The notes beneath the pieces are model-generated. The model was given only the letters and a program-made list of their open reading frames with translations, was not told the origin of the DNA and ran no database searches. The translations under genes and the position numbers were made by a program. 54,636 bases of DNA. It comes from Bacteroidota bacterium. Its GTDB lineage: Bacteria; Bacteroidota; Rhodothermia; Rhodothermales; Bin80. Positions 26,173-34,860 of the stretch are shown one piece after another. Each line of letters begins with the position of its first letter. The stretch's first letter is position 1. The stretch lies in NCBI GenBank assembly GCA_028873925.1, contig JAPPNA010000149.1, positions 1 to 54,636 on the forward strand. Direction: 5' to 3'.

Positions 26173-26982
26173 TCAGCCGGACTCCTGGTCCCACTCCGAC
26201 TGGGGCATGGCCCGCACCGCCCCAATGGAAACGCCACCATCGACCAGAATGGTCTGGCCCGTTACATAGCGGCTGGATTCAGAGGCCAAGAACACCACTG
26301 CCCCATCCAGATCCTGCGGCTGACCGGGACGGTGCAGCGGAATTCGCTCCTTCAGCATACTCAGCCACTCCGCGTCCGCATAAAGCCCCTCACTCTGAGC
26401 CGTTCTGAACCAGCCCGGGGCCAGGCAATTGACCGTGATCCCATACTCCGCCCAGTCATGCGCCAGTGACATGGTCAGCTGTTTCACACCACCCCGACTG
26501 GCACAATACGGCCCCATTCCGGCGTACCCGAAAACACAGGTGACCGATCCGATATTGATGATGCGCCCGTATCCGGCAGTCTTCATCAGGCGGGCCGCCG
26601 CCTGCGCCACGAAAAATGTGCCCCGCAGATTGGTATTAACTACCTGATCCCACTCCTGGGCGGTCACATTCAATGCCCTGCGGCGAATATTGCATCCCGC
26701 ATTGTTGACCAAGATGTCCAGGCATCCAAACCGATCCTGGATCCGCTGCATCATCCGGGTGATGGAGTCCGGCTGGAGCACATCCAATTCCAGTGGCAGC
26801 GCCTCCCTGCCAAGGTCACCGATCAGCTGCACCGTCGGATGCAGTCTGTCAGTGCTGCGACTGGTGATCACGATCGAAGCCCCCGCACGAGCCAGAGCCA
26901 GTGCCATACACTGACCCAGCCCGCGGCTTGCGCCGGTTACCAGTGCCACACGGCCGGTAAGATCAAGTAACGCACCGGACAT
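26173..26982 (-). CDS. SDR oxidoreductase, gluconate 5-dehydrogenase-like, with Tyr-xxx-Arg
   Basis: A 269-aa SDR. TGASRGLG, NNAGCN and GQTILVDGG at the C terminus are intact, and the body resembles gluconate 5-dehydrogenase/KduD-type enzymes. The active-site segment reads PYCASRGGVKQLT, so the catalytic lysine four residues after tyrosine is arginine; the codon is CGG. Either activity is altered or the nearby lysine compensates. ATG at 26982 starts the Rossmann fold after a short lead (MSGALLDLTGRVALVTG). It is divergent from the SDR-FAH-GntP-IlvD operon across 76 bp, suggesting joint control in sugar-acid catabolism. Confidence 0.85.
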   Translation of the reverse strand: MSGALLDLTGRVALVTGASRGLGQCMALALARAGASIVITSRSTDRLHPTVQLIGDLGREALPLELDVLQPDSITRMMQRIQDRFGCLDILVNNAGCNIRRRALNVTAQEWDQVVNTNLRGTFFVAQAAARLMKTAGYGRIINIGSVTCVFGYAGMGPYCASRGGVKQLTMSLAHDWAEYGITVNCLAPGWFRTAQSEGLYADAEWLSMLKERIPLHRPGQPQDLDGAVVFLASESSRYVTGQTILVDGGVSIGAVRAMPQSEWDQESG

Positions 26983-27000
26983 ATCTGACTGCGACTTATT

Positions 27001-27035
27001 TTTGACGCACATAGTACGGGCGTGGCCTACTTTTG
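27001..27035 (+). promoter_or_regulatory. Bacteroidota-type promoter candidate for the sugar-acid operon
   Basis: TACTTTTG at 27028-27035 fits the Bacteroidota -7 consensus TAnnTTTG exactly. A TTTG lies upstream at 27001-27004, with a 23-bp spacer at the long end of the known range. It stands 24 bp before the SDR ATG at 27059. Confidence 0.4.
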
Positions 27036-27058
27036 TGCAAGTACTGCCTACCAGTCGG

Positions 27059-27817
27059 ATGTTTAGCCTTAGTGGAAAAGTAGCCGTGGTGACCGGCGGT
27101 GCCAAAGGAATCGGGCAGGCCATCTGCGAGGTCTTCGTGAATCAGGGCGCAACGGTCTGCCTGCTTGACATTGACATGGATAGCGCCGCCGAGGTCCAGG
27201 CGGCCCTCGGGTGTGACAGGTACGCGTGCGACGTAACGGACTATTCGCAGTGGCAGGAAACTGCCCGCCGCATTGCGGCTGAACACGGCCAGATTGATGT
27301 GCTGGTCAATAACGCGGGCACAGCCCATATCGGGACGGTGGAATCCACCACCGAAGCCGAGTTCGATCGGATCTATGAGGTCAATGTCAAAGGCGTGTTT
27401 TTTGGCATGAAGGCGGCCATGCCCCACATGAGGACCCGCGGAGGCAGCATCATTAATCTGGCTTCCATTGTGAGCCGGGTCGGCCTGCCGGACCGCTTTG
27501 CCTATACCATGAGTAAGGGGGCTGTAGCAGCCATGACGCGCAGTGTAGCAGTGGACTGCCTGCCCAAGGGTATCCGCTGCAACTGCATCATGCCGGCCCG
27601 CGTCCATACGCCGTTTGTAGATGGCTATCTGAACCGTTACTATCCGGGACGACAGGACGAAATGTTCAGGAAACTGTCCAAAGCGCAGCCCATAGGACGC
27701 ATGGGAAGCGCCGAAGAAGTTGCGGCCTTGGCCTGCTATCTTGCCTCGGATGAAAGCGCCTTTCTGACCGGTGCGGCTCTTCCACTCGACGGAGGCGTAT
27801 TCACCCTGCAACCTTAA
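27059..27817 (+). CDS. SDR, probable 2-keto-3-deoxy sugar-acid dehydrogenase
   Basis: A 252-aa SDR with TGGAKGIG, NNAG, S...YTMSK (Tyr and Lys present) and GAALPLDGG. Acidic residues after strand 2 (LLDIDMD) suggest NAD. It begins an operon in which the next gene, 9 bp on, is a fumarylacetoacetate-hydrolase-family enzyme. That pairing is typical of non-phosphorylative L-fucose/L-rhamnose-type pathways, where the SDR oxidises 2-keto-3-deoxy-sugar acid at C4 and the hydrolase splits the 2,4-diketo product. The exact sugar is unknown. The start at 27059 is set by the Rossmann N terminus. Confidence 0.8.
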   Translation: MFSLSGKVAVVTGGAKGIGQAICEVFVNQGATVCLLDIDMDSAAEVQAALGCDRYACDVTDYSQWQETARRIAAEHGQIDVLVNNAGTAHIGTVESTTEAEFDRIYEVNVKGVFFGMKAAMPHMRTRGGSIINLASIVSRVGLPDRFAYTMSKGAVAAMTRSVAVDCLPKGIRCNCIMPARVHTPFVDGYLNRYYPGRQDEMFRKLSKAQPIGRMGSAEEVAALACYLASDESAFLTGAALPLDGGVFTLQP

Positions 27818-27826
27818 ACTCAAGTC

Positions 27827-28690
27827 ATGCGACTGATCCGATTTGGTCCTCCAGGAGCAGAAAAACCCGGCCTCCTGCTGCCGGATGGCTGGCGCGTGGA
27901 CGCGTCTGGGCTGGGTATGGACTACGGGGAAGAATTTTTTGGCGGCGATGGGCTGCAGGTGCTGACTGATTGGTTGAGCGCCCATCAACAGAAGCTCACG
28001 ACGGTTGACCCGGACGCGCGACTTGGGCCTCCGGTCTGCCGTCCGTCCAAACTGATCTGCATCGGGCTCAACTATGCCGATCACGCCCGGGAAAGCGGGA
28101 TGGCTCCCCCCAGAGAACCGGTGCTCTTCTTCAAGGCAACATCGGCGATCTGCGGCCCCTATGATGATGTTCTCCTGCCCGGCCGCAAGACAGACTGGGA
28201 AGTGGAACTGGCTGTGATCATCGGTCCCCAGGCGCATCGCGTTACGGAAGAAGAGGCCATGTCACATGTGGCGGGATATGTGCTGCACAACGACTACAGC
28301 GAACGCAACTGGCAGCTGGAACGCGGCGGCCAGTGGGTTAAGGGTAAGAGCTACGACACGTTTGCACCGTTGGGGCCGTTTTGGGTTACCCCGGACGAAA
28401 TCCCCGACCCCAATAACCTGGCGCTGTGGCTTACCGTAAACGGGAAGCGCGTGCAGGATGGCAGCACTTCCAACTTCGTTTTCAACGTCGCCCAGTTGGT
28501 CAGCTATGTCAGCAGGTTCATGACGCTGCTTCCGGGAGACATTATTTCCACGGGCACCCCAGCCGGCGTGGGACTCGGCATGAATCCGCCCCGGTATCTG
28601 CAGCCGGGCGATGTCGTTGAACTGGGGATTGAAGGGCTGGGATGGCAGCGGCAGGTGGCTCGGCGGGCTTACGCGGAGAGGGAGAAATGA
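27827..28690 (+). CDS. FAH-family hydrolase (2,4-diketo-3-deoxy sugar-acid hydrolase-like)
   Basis: A 287-aa protein of the fumarylacetoacetate hydrolase superfamily. The core is LICIGLNYADHA, the metal ligands lie in DWEVELAVIIG and HNDYSERNWQ, and GDIISTGTPAGVG closes the active site. Family members cleave C-C bonds in 2,4-diketo acids, releasing pyruvate. With the preceding SDR this fits 2,4-diketo-3-deoxy-L-fuconate-type hydrolysis, and ureidoglycolate-lyase-like annotations also share this fold. The stop overlaps the permease start as ATGA at 28687-28690. Confidence 0.85.
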   Translation: MRLIRFGPPGAEKPGLLLPDGWRVDASGLGMDYGEEFFGGDGLQVLTDWLSAHQQKLTTVDPDARLGPPVCRPSKLICIGLNYADHARESGMAPPREPVLFFKATSAICGPYDDVLLPGRKTDWEVELAVIIGPQAHRVTEEEAMSHVAGYVLHNDYSERNWQLERGGQWVKGKSYDTFAPLGPFWVTPDEIPDPNNLALWLTVNGKRVQDGSTSNFVFNVAQLVSYVSRFMTLLPGDIISTGTPAGVGLGMNPPRYLQPGDVVELGIEGLGWQRQVARRAYAEREK

Positions 28691-30036
28691 TCCCCATCCT
28701 GATTCTCCTACTGGCGATTCTGATTGTCGTGGGCCTCATTGTGGGTCTGCGGATCAATGCCTTTGTCGCCCTGATCATTGCCGCCATTACGGTCAGCCTG
28801 CTGGCCCCCGGCGACTGGGGTGAGAAAATTGTTCGCGTAGCCCAGGCCTTCGGCAGTACCGCCGGTAGTATCGGTATTGTGATTGCCATGGCCGCCGTGA
28901 TCGGTGTCACCATGATGGCCAGCGGGGCCGCCGATCGGATCGTACAGGCATTCATCGGGCTTCTCGGCCGCGAGCGCGGTGGGCCCGCCCTGACCACCAG
29001 CGGCTTTGTACTGTCAATTCCCGTCTTTTTTGATACCGTTTTCTACCTGCTGATCCCGTTGGCACGGTCCATGTTTACGCAGACCGGCAAGGACTACCTC
29101 AAATATGTGGTCGCCATTGCCGCTGGAGCCGCGGCCACGCACGCACTAGTGCCGCCGACTCCGGGACCTTTGGTCATTGCAGCAAACCTGAGCATAGATC
29201 TTGGACTGCTGATCCTGATTGGTGCCCTGGTTGCACTGCCTGCATCCACTCTGGGCCTGTTGTACGCGGGCTGGCTCAACCGGAAAATGCCCGTACCCAT
29301 GCGCGATGTACCCGGTGTTAAATCCGATCCCGAGCCGCTGCCCCAGCTGCCGGGTCTGGGGGTAGCCGTGATCCCGATAGTGCTGCCGGTGGTGCTGATC
29401 GCAGGCAAAACCATTTTTCTGCCCCTCCTGGAGGCGGAGTCCTTTATTGCTAATACGGCCACCATTCTCGGCGATCCGAACATGGCCCTGATTCTGGCGG
29501 CCATCGCCTCGGTCACCCTCTATATCCATATCCGACGACCCTCCCGTACCTGTCTGGGTGAGCTGCTGGAGCAGTCACTGATGAGTGGCGGGCTGATTAT
29601 CCTGATAACGGCGGCCGGCGGCACATTCGGAGCCATGCTCCAGGCTGCCGATATCGGACCTGCGATCAGCAACCTGTTTGCAGGGTCGGCACAGTCTTCA
29701 GGCCTGGTAATGCTGCTGCTGGGTTTCTGTATGGCCAGCCTGCTTAAATTCGCCCAGGGATCCTCCACCGTAGCCATGATTACAGCCTCAGCGATGCTGG
29801 CGGCCATGATCCCGGCCGGCGGACTTGGGTTCAATGTGGTATATCTGGGCACCGCCATCGGCAGCGGATCACTGGTCGGCTCCTGGATGAATGACAGCGG
29901 CTTTTGGATCTACGCGAAAATGAGCGGCCTGACCGAAGTCGAAACCCTTAAATCGTGGTCCGCCCTGCTGGTCATACTCGGCGTTACCGGCGGCCTCATA
30001 ACCCTGGTCTTAACCTTCCTACTGCCTTTGGCATAA
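28687..30036 (+). CDS. GntP-family gluconate/sugar-acid permease
   Basis: A 449-aa inner-membrane transporter with about 12-13 hydrophobic segments from the first residues (IPILILLLAILIVVGLIVGL). Family marks include PTPGPLVIA near residue 158 and QGSSTVAMITASAM near 370, the GntP loop sequences. GntP permeases take up gluconate, galactonate or related acids with protons. ATG at 28687 overlaps the FAH gene by 4 bp and is preceded by GGAGA, supporting this start over a longer frame. Here it would import the acid consumed by the operon. Confidence 0.9.
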   Translation: MIPILILLLAILIVVGLIVGLRINAFVALIIAAITVSLLAPGDWGEKIVRVAQAFGSTAGSIGIVIAMAAVIGVTMMASGAADRIVQAFIGLLGRERGGPALTTSGFVLSIPVFFDTVFYLLIPLARSMFTQTGKDYLKYVVAIAAGAAATHALVPPTPGPLVIAANLSIDLGLLILIGALVALPASTLGLLYAGWLNRKMPVPMRDVPGVKSDPEPLPQLPGLGVAVIPIVLPVVLIAGKTIFLPLLEAESFIANTATILGDPNMALILAAIASVTLYIHIRRPSRTCLGELLEQSLMSGGLIILITAAGGTFGAMLQAADIGPAISNLFAGSAQSSGLVMLLLGFCMASLLKFAQGSSTVAMITASAMLAAMIPAGGLGFNVVYLGTAIGSGSLVGSWMNDSGFWIYAKMSGLTEVETLKSWSALLVILGVTGGLITLVLTFLLPLA

Positions 30037-31731
30037 ATGTCAACACTCAACAAATACAGCCGCCAGGTCACCCAGAACAGCCGGCAGGGCGGCGCACGCG
30101 CAATGCTCCATGCGATCGGCCTGACTGAAGACGATCTCGCCAAGCCGCAGATCGGCATAGTCAGCATGGGCTGGGAAGGTAATCCGTGCAATATGCACCT
30201 TAACGGCCTTGCTGCCGACATCAAACAAAGTGTCCAAGCGCAGGAGCTGATCGGACTGATCTACCACACGATCGGAGTCAGTGACGGCATATCCATGGGA
30301 TCTTCGGGCATGCGGTTTTCGCTGCCCTCCCGCGACATCATTGCGGAGTCCATTGAGACGGTGGCTTCCGCCCAATGGTACGATGGGGTGATTGCGGTTG
30401 CCGGTTGTGACAAGAACATGCCGGGATCCATCATGGCGCTGGCCCGCCTCAACCGTCCCGGTCTGATGGTTTACGGCGGTACCATTAAACCGGGCTGTTG
30501 GCAGGGCCGCAATATTGACATTGTCATGGCCTTTGAGGCAGCCGGCCAGCGTGCGGCCGGCCGGATTACCGATGAGGATTTTCGCGACATCGTGCGCAAC
30601 GCGTGCCCCGGTGCCGGTGCCTGCGGCGGAATGTATACCGCCAACACCATGGCATCGGCGATTGAGGCACTCGGCATGACGCTACCCTATGACTCCTCAT
30701 ATCCGGCGGTAAGCGACGAAAAACGCGACGAAACCCAGGCCATCGGGCCAGCCATGTACCGGCTGCTGGAAAAGGACATCAAGCCGCGGGACATCCTCAC
30801 GCGTGAAGCCTTTGAAAACGCGCTGCGGCTCATTGTTGTGCTCGGCGGATCCACCAACGCCACCCTCCACATTACCGCGATGGCCAAAGCGGCGCAGGTC
30901 CCGTTGTCGCTGGATGATTTTCAGCGGGCCAGTGACACCACGCCGTTGCTGGGAGATCTCAAGCCCAGCGGCCGGTTTGTGATGGAAGACCTGTTTCTGG
31001 CCGGCGGCGTGCCGGGGGTCATGAAGCTAATGCTGGCAAACGGGCTGCTGGAGGGAGACTGTCTGACCGTGACCGGCAGGACTATTGCCGAAAATCTCGC
31101 CCACCTGCCCGCGCTGGATGCCAATCAGGAAGTCATCCGCCCGCCGGATGATCCCATCAAGTCAACGGGGCATCTGCAGGTGCTGTACGGCAATCTGGCC
31201 AGCGAAGGGGGGATAGCCAAGATCACCGGCAAGGAAGGCGAGCGATTTGACGGGCATGCCCGTGTCTTTGACACCGAAGAAGAGGCCATGGAGGCTATCT
31301 TGGGCGGTCACATCCGCGAAGGCGATGTCCTGGTGCTGCGGTACTGCGGGCCGAGGGGCGGCCCCGGCATGCCGGAAATGCTCCGCCCAACCGGAGCCAT
31401 TGTCGGAGCCGGACTCGGCGGGAAGGTGGCCCTGATTACGGACGGGCGGTTTTCGGGGGCCACGCACGGGTTTGTGGTAGGCCATATCACACCGGAAGCT
31501 CAGACCGGCGGCACGATCGCCCTAGTGGAGGACAACGACCCGATCACCATTGACGCGGCCAGCAATGCCCTTACCTTGGGGGTAGATGATGCCACACTGG
31601 CCCGCCGGCGCGCCGACTGGAGACCGCCACCGCTCAAGGCATCGCGGGGTGTCCTGTACCGGTACGCACACACGGTATCCTCGGCCAGCGAGGGCTGCGT
31701 TACCGACGTATTCAGTAACGGGAGCGGTTAG
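30037..31731 (+). CDS. ilvD: IlvD/Edd-family dehydratase (dihydroxy-acid dehydratase-like)
   Basis: A 564-aa Fe-S dehydratase. Signature one is CDKNMPGS followed by [16 protein letters not shown]. The second cluster cysteine lies in [16 protein letters not shown]. Signature two is [17 protein letters not shown]. These details match true dihydroxy-acid dehydratases of branched-chain amino-acid synthesis. The gene starts one base after the permease stop and sits in a sugar-acid operon, so a sugar-acid dehydratase role (feeding the SDR and FAH enzymes) is an equal possibility. The symbol is given by sequence class. The end overlaps the convergent HAD gene by 3-4 bp. Confidence 0.88.
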   Translation: MSTLNKYSRQVTQNSRQGGARAMLHAIGLTEDDLAKPQIGIVSMGWEGNPCNMHLNGLAADIKQSVQAQELIGLIYHTIGVSDGISMGSSGMRFSLPSRDIIAESIETVASAQWYDGVIAVAGCDKNMPGSIMALARLNRPGLMVYGGTIKPGCWQGRNIDIVMAFEAAGQRAAGRITDEDFRDIVRNACPGAGACGGMYTANTMASAIEALGMTLPYDSSYPAVSDEKRDETQAIGPAMYRLLEKDIKPRDILTREAFENALRLIVVLGGSTNATLHITAMAKAAQVPLSLDDFQRASDTTPLLGDLKPSGRFVMEDLFLAGGVPGVMKLMLANGLLEGDCLTVTGRTIAENLAHLPALDANQEVIRPPDDPIKSTGHLQVLYGNLASEGGIAKITGKEGERFDGHARVFDTEEEAMEAILGGHIREGDVLVLRYCGPRGGPGMPEMLRPTGAIVGAGLGGKVALITDGRFSGATHGFVVGHITPEAQTGGTIALVEDNDPITIDAASNALTLGVDDATLARRRADWRPPPLKASRGVLYRYAHTVSSASEGCVTDVFSNGSG

Positions 31732-32603
31732 TCCCAGGGCGGATTGTTTGGCAGTACGGCACGAAGCTCCCGAATGCGGGCCTCTTCGTAGGGTCCCCGA
31801 TACTGTCCGGCGACAAACAGGTCGAGTGCGTCTGTCAGCAGGCGTTCCCAGGACGACTCTTCATCGCCTGGCAGGATGGGGTAAAAGCATGCGCCGACAT
31901 TGCGGGCTGCCTTGTAGTCTCCGAAGGCATCGCCGATCATCAGCATGCAGTCCGGGGCATACTGTGCTGCTGCCGCGTTGGTTAGCTGTTCAGTCTTGCT
32001 GCCGGTTTCCTGGCCAGCGATGACCTGGACAAAACGGGCGAGACCGTGTTCGGTCCATTCACGCTGCAGTGCGCTGCGGGGCGTGCTTGAGGCGACCATC
32101 ATGTCAGCCAGTCCGGCGGCTTTCTCCAGGCAGGCATGTACCTGCGGAAACGGCGGCACTCCATGAACCATAGCATCAACCGCCCTGTTGACCTCCTCAC
32201 TCCACTTAAGCACATCGGTCAGTTCTTCGCTGCCTGATGCGGCCATTCGCAGCGCCGGATTGCCCAGTTTGGATTCGGTCCTTATCCACTTGCGCAGCTC
32301 ATTCAGCACTGGCGGAACAATGTTGCGGTGTTGGACTTCAGCGCGGTCGCGCAGCAGGTCCATCACGGCGATCAGCGCCGGAAAGCGGTTGGTGCCGCGC
32401 AGGCGCGAGTACAGATTTACGAATTCCCATGCGTCCCGCGCATAGCGGCTGGCCGCCTGCAACCTGAAGTGGCGAATGGTTACCGGACAGAAGCACTCCT
32501 TGTGCTTCACCTCCATAGTGTCAAACACGCAGCCATCCGAGTCAATGGCCAACAAGAACCGCTTGGACTGCTGCAGCTTCAGGGGCTTGTGAATCAGCGG
32601 CAT
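31728..32603 (-). CDS. HAD-superfamily hydrolase
   Basis: A 291-aa protein. HAD motif I is [11 protein letters not shown] near residue 20, motif II may be [11 protein letters not shown], and motif IV is [14 protein letters not shown]. The aspartate nucleophile in DSDG is present, so phosphatase activity is likely, though the substrate is unknown. A helical cap of about 130 residues with many Arg/Trp lies between motifs I and II. ATG at 32603 is used; GTG at 32606 is directly before it. It is followed downstream by the convergent dehydratase and lies 19 bp or so from the TIM-barrel gene on the same strand, so it may share its transcript. Confidence 0.75.
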   Translation of the reverse strand: MPLIHKPLKLQQSKRFLLAIDSDGCVFDTMEVKHKECFCPVTIRHFRLQAASRYARDAWEFVNLYSRLRGTNRFPALIAVMDLLRDRAEVQHRNIVPPVLNELRKWIRTESKLGNPALRMAASGSEELTDVLKWSEEVNRAVDAMVHGVPPFPQVHACLEKAAGLADMMVASSTPRSALQREWTEHGLARFVQVIAGQETGSKTEQLTNAAAAQYAPDCMLMIGDAFGDYKAARNVGACFYPILPGDEESSWERLLTDALDLFVAGQYRGPYEEARIRELRAVLPNNPPWD

Positions 32604-32624
32604 CACCAGCAGCGGACCATCGCA

Positions 32625-33551
32625 CTAGAGGCTCGGAATGAACTGACGCAGATAGGTGGCGCTCTGCCTCAGCGACGCTTTCCGGGCCCGCGGTGACCCC
32701 TCATAGGCGCGATCCTCCACTTCCACGCAGACGGCACCGCGGTAGCCGACATCGGTCAGCGCGGAAAAGAACCGCCCCCAGTCTACATCGCCCAGTCCAG
32801 GGAGCTTCGGCGTGTGGAATGCATTGGGGGTAGCCAGGATGCCCACTTCATCCAGGCGATCCTGGTCCAAACGCACATCCTTAGCATGGATATGGAACAG
32901 CCGATCGGCAAAATCCCGGATTGGCTTCACATAGTCCATACGCTGCCAGATCATATGGGAGGGGTCGTAATTGAGTCCGATATGGGCACTGCCCAGATCA
33001 TTAAAGAGGCGCCGCCAGATGACTGGCGTGTGCGCGATATTCTTGCCTCCGGGCCATTCGTCGTCGGTGAAGTACATCGGACAGTTTTCAATGCCGATCC
33101 GAACGCCTTCGCTTTCGGCGTACGCGACCAGCGGCTTCCATACCTCCAGGACGCGGGGCCAGTTGGCATCAACTGATCGGGTCCAGTCCCGCCCGACAAA
33201 CGTATTAACCGTTTTGAGACCCAGGAGCGTCGCGGCCGCGATCATGCGCCGGATCTGTTCCACATACGCCGCGGCCTCCGCCCGATCGGGCGAAAGGGGA
33301 TTGGGATAGTAGCCCAGCGCACTGATGTCGACCCCATACCTTGCGGCCAGGCTCCTGACATCGTTCGCTGCATCCGGACCAAAATCCCCCACATCCACAT
33401 GAGTAACGCCCGCATAGCGGCGCTCAGCCTTGCCGGCCGGCCAGCACATCAGCTCCACACAGTCATACCCGGCGGACTGCGCCACCTTAAAGACCTCCTC
33501 CAGGGAGCAGTCAGACAGAATTGCGCTCACAAAGCCAAGCTGCATGTTCAT
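32625..33551 (-). CDS. Sugar phosphate isomerase/epimerase (TIM barrel)
   Basis: A 308-aa protein of the AP-endonuclease-2/xylose-isomerase-like TIM barrel family. It shows [40 protein letters not shown] and VEVEDRAY, which provide the Glu, Asp, His and Glu metal ligands. Such enzymes isomerise or epimerise sugars and inositols. ATG at 33551 begins the first strand ([12 protein letters not shown]); an alternative is 33545. It is transcribed on the minus strand between the shikimate-dehydrogenase-like gene and the HAD gene, all three likely one unit linked to carbohydrate use. Confidence 0.88.
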   Translation of the reverse strand: MNMQLGFVSAILSDCSLEEVFKVAQSAGYDCVELMCWPAGKAERRYAGVTHVDVGDFGPDAANDVRSLAARYGVDISALGYYPNPLSPDRAEAAAYVEQIRRMIAAATLLGLKTVNTFVGRDWTRSVDANWPRVLEVWKPLVAYAESEGVRIGIENCPMYFTDDEWPGGKNIAHTPVIWRRLFNDLGSAHIGLNYDPSHMIWQRMDYVKPIRDFADRLFHIHAKDVRLDQDRLDEVGILATPNAFHTPKLPGLGDVDWGRFFSALTDVGYRGAVCVEVEDRAYEGSPRARKASLRQSATYLRQFIPSL

Positions 33552-33581
33552 TTTCTTGAATTGAATCCCCAATTTACAAAC

Positions 33582-34526
33582 TCACACCGCATGCGCAGGA
33601 GACGCGGCCACGAATGCCGCAAACCTTCGCGGAGTAATCGGTACATCAAACACCAGACCCATCACGCTCGACCATCCGTACAGGAAATAATTCCAGCCAT
33701 CCTCCACAATCAGATTACGTTCAGCCACCTGCCTTCGTGCGTGGTGGAGGAAGGGGCGGGTCCCGCGATAATTGAGTTCCCAAACCACGCCATTAACAGG
33801 AAACACAGCCCGTGTTGAGACGGGAGATCCCGGAATATCCTTGCCCATACCGGTGGCATTAATCACCATTGACCCTGGAGGCAGTTTGCTGACGAGTTGA
33901 TCGCAATCGGACGAATCCCCGGAATGCACATAATGCAGTGCCATTTGGCGGGTCCCGAGGGTGCGGGTAATGCGTTGGCAGTGCTCCAGATTGTCCTGGC
34001 GTTTTTCGACGATGGTAACGGCTTGCGGTCTGTGGTCCGCCTGGGTCAGCAGATGAACCAGAAGCGCTACCGTTGCGCCACCGCCGCCCAGTGACAGGAT
34101 CTGTGCGTCGGGGTGTCGTGGCCACCAGTCGTTGCCCAGAAAATGCCGCATGGCCAGGCCGCAGTTGGTCGGATCACAGGCATGCCCCCACAACTGGCTG
34201 CCCCGCTTGTAAAGTGCGGATACTTCACCGCACAGCCGCGCTTCCGGGGTGAGTTGGTCAATCAGATCACCGGCCGCGCGTACAATGGCCAGTTTGTGCG
34301 ACGTTACCAGTGCGCCGCGCACCGCGGGATCCTCTTTAAGCCTGCGAACGGCGCGGCGATGCTCTTGGAGTCCTTGACTCAGCGGCAGATCCACACCCCG
34401 AATCTCCGCCCGCTGCACCCCCAGCGCCCGGGCCCATTGGGGAAACAGCTTCATGGCTCCTGACCCTGCTGTAGTTACGCCGAAGAACTCAAGGATCCGG
34501 GGCGCAGAGAACTGACTGACCATCAT
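33582..34526 (-). CDS. Shikimate/quinate 5-dehydrogenase-like protein
   Basis: A 314-aa protein with the shikimate dehydrogenase plan. An N-terminal substrate domain carries GVTTAGSGAMKLFP and GALVTSHK (the catalytic lysine position). The Rossmann half has LSLGGGGATVALL and VINATGMG. Compared with AroE the substrate loops are unusual, and the context is sugar catabolism, so quinate or another polyol acid is possible and AroE duty is not assured. It starts at ATG 34526 (a second ATG follows at 34523). It is the first gene of the minus-strand group. Confidence 0.75.
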   Translation of the reverse strand: MMVSQFSAPRILEFFGVTTAGSGAMKLFPQWARALGVQRAEIRGVDLPLSQGLQEHRRAVRRLKEDPAVRGALVTSHKLAIVRAAGDLIDQLTPEARLCGEVSALYKRGSQLWGHACDPTNCGLAMRHFLGNDWWPRHPDAQILSLGGGGATVALLVHLLTQADHRPQAVTIVEKRQDNLEHCQRITRTLGTRQMALHYVHSGDSSDCDQLVSKLPPGSMVINATGMGKDIPGSPVSTRAVFPVNGVVWELNYRGTRPFLHHARRQVAERNLIVEDGWNYFLYGWSSVMGLVFDVPITPRRFAAFVAASPAHAV

Positions 34527-34860
34527 GCATCAGGCGGCGTTTCGGGTCTTGCGCACAACCCCGCATGGACCGCCGACGAACTGACCCTGACGTTTACTTG
34601 CATGGCCCTGGGGCAGGAAGTCCACCAACATTCCTTCCAAACCAATCTGGTTGTGCGGACATGCTGGAGGTCAGACAGGTGTGTCAATTGCAAAATCCCA
34701 GAATCGGACATTTGCCAGCTTAAGTAGCGGCGAAGAGCATCGTACTGGTCTCAAAAGCTGGGGCATCTGGAGATTGCGAGACAGGCAAAACTCCGTGATT
34801 CGCGAGTCCTGATTCAGGTTAAGGCAAATTCAGTAAACCGGCCCCGCCCCGACACATGAG
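34527..34860. other. Intergenic stretch without a recognisable gene
   Basis: About 330 bases between the shikimate-dehydrogenase-like gene and the end of the restriction-modification gene. I see no coding frame with family resemblance and no RNA gene. Confidence 0.5.

Noticed and set aside
26996-28237. Long open frame (413 aa) on the minus strand
   Set aside because: It is antisense to the SDR and FAH genes, both of which show clear family motifs; the antisense product has no domain.
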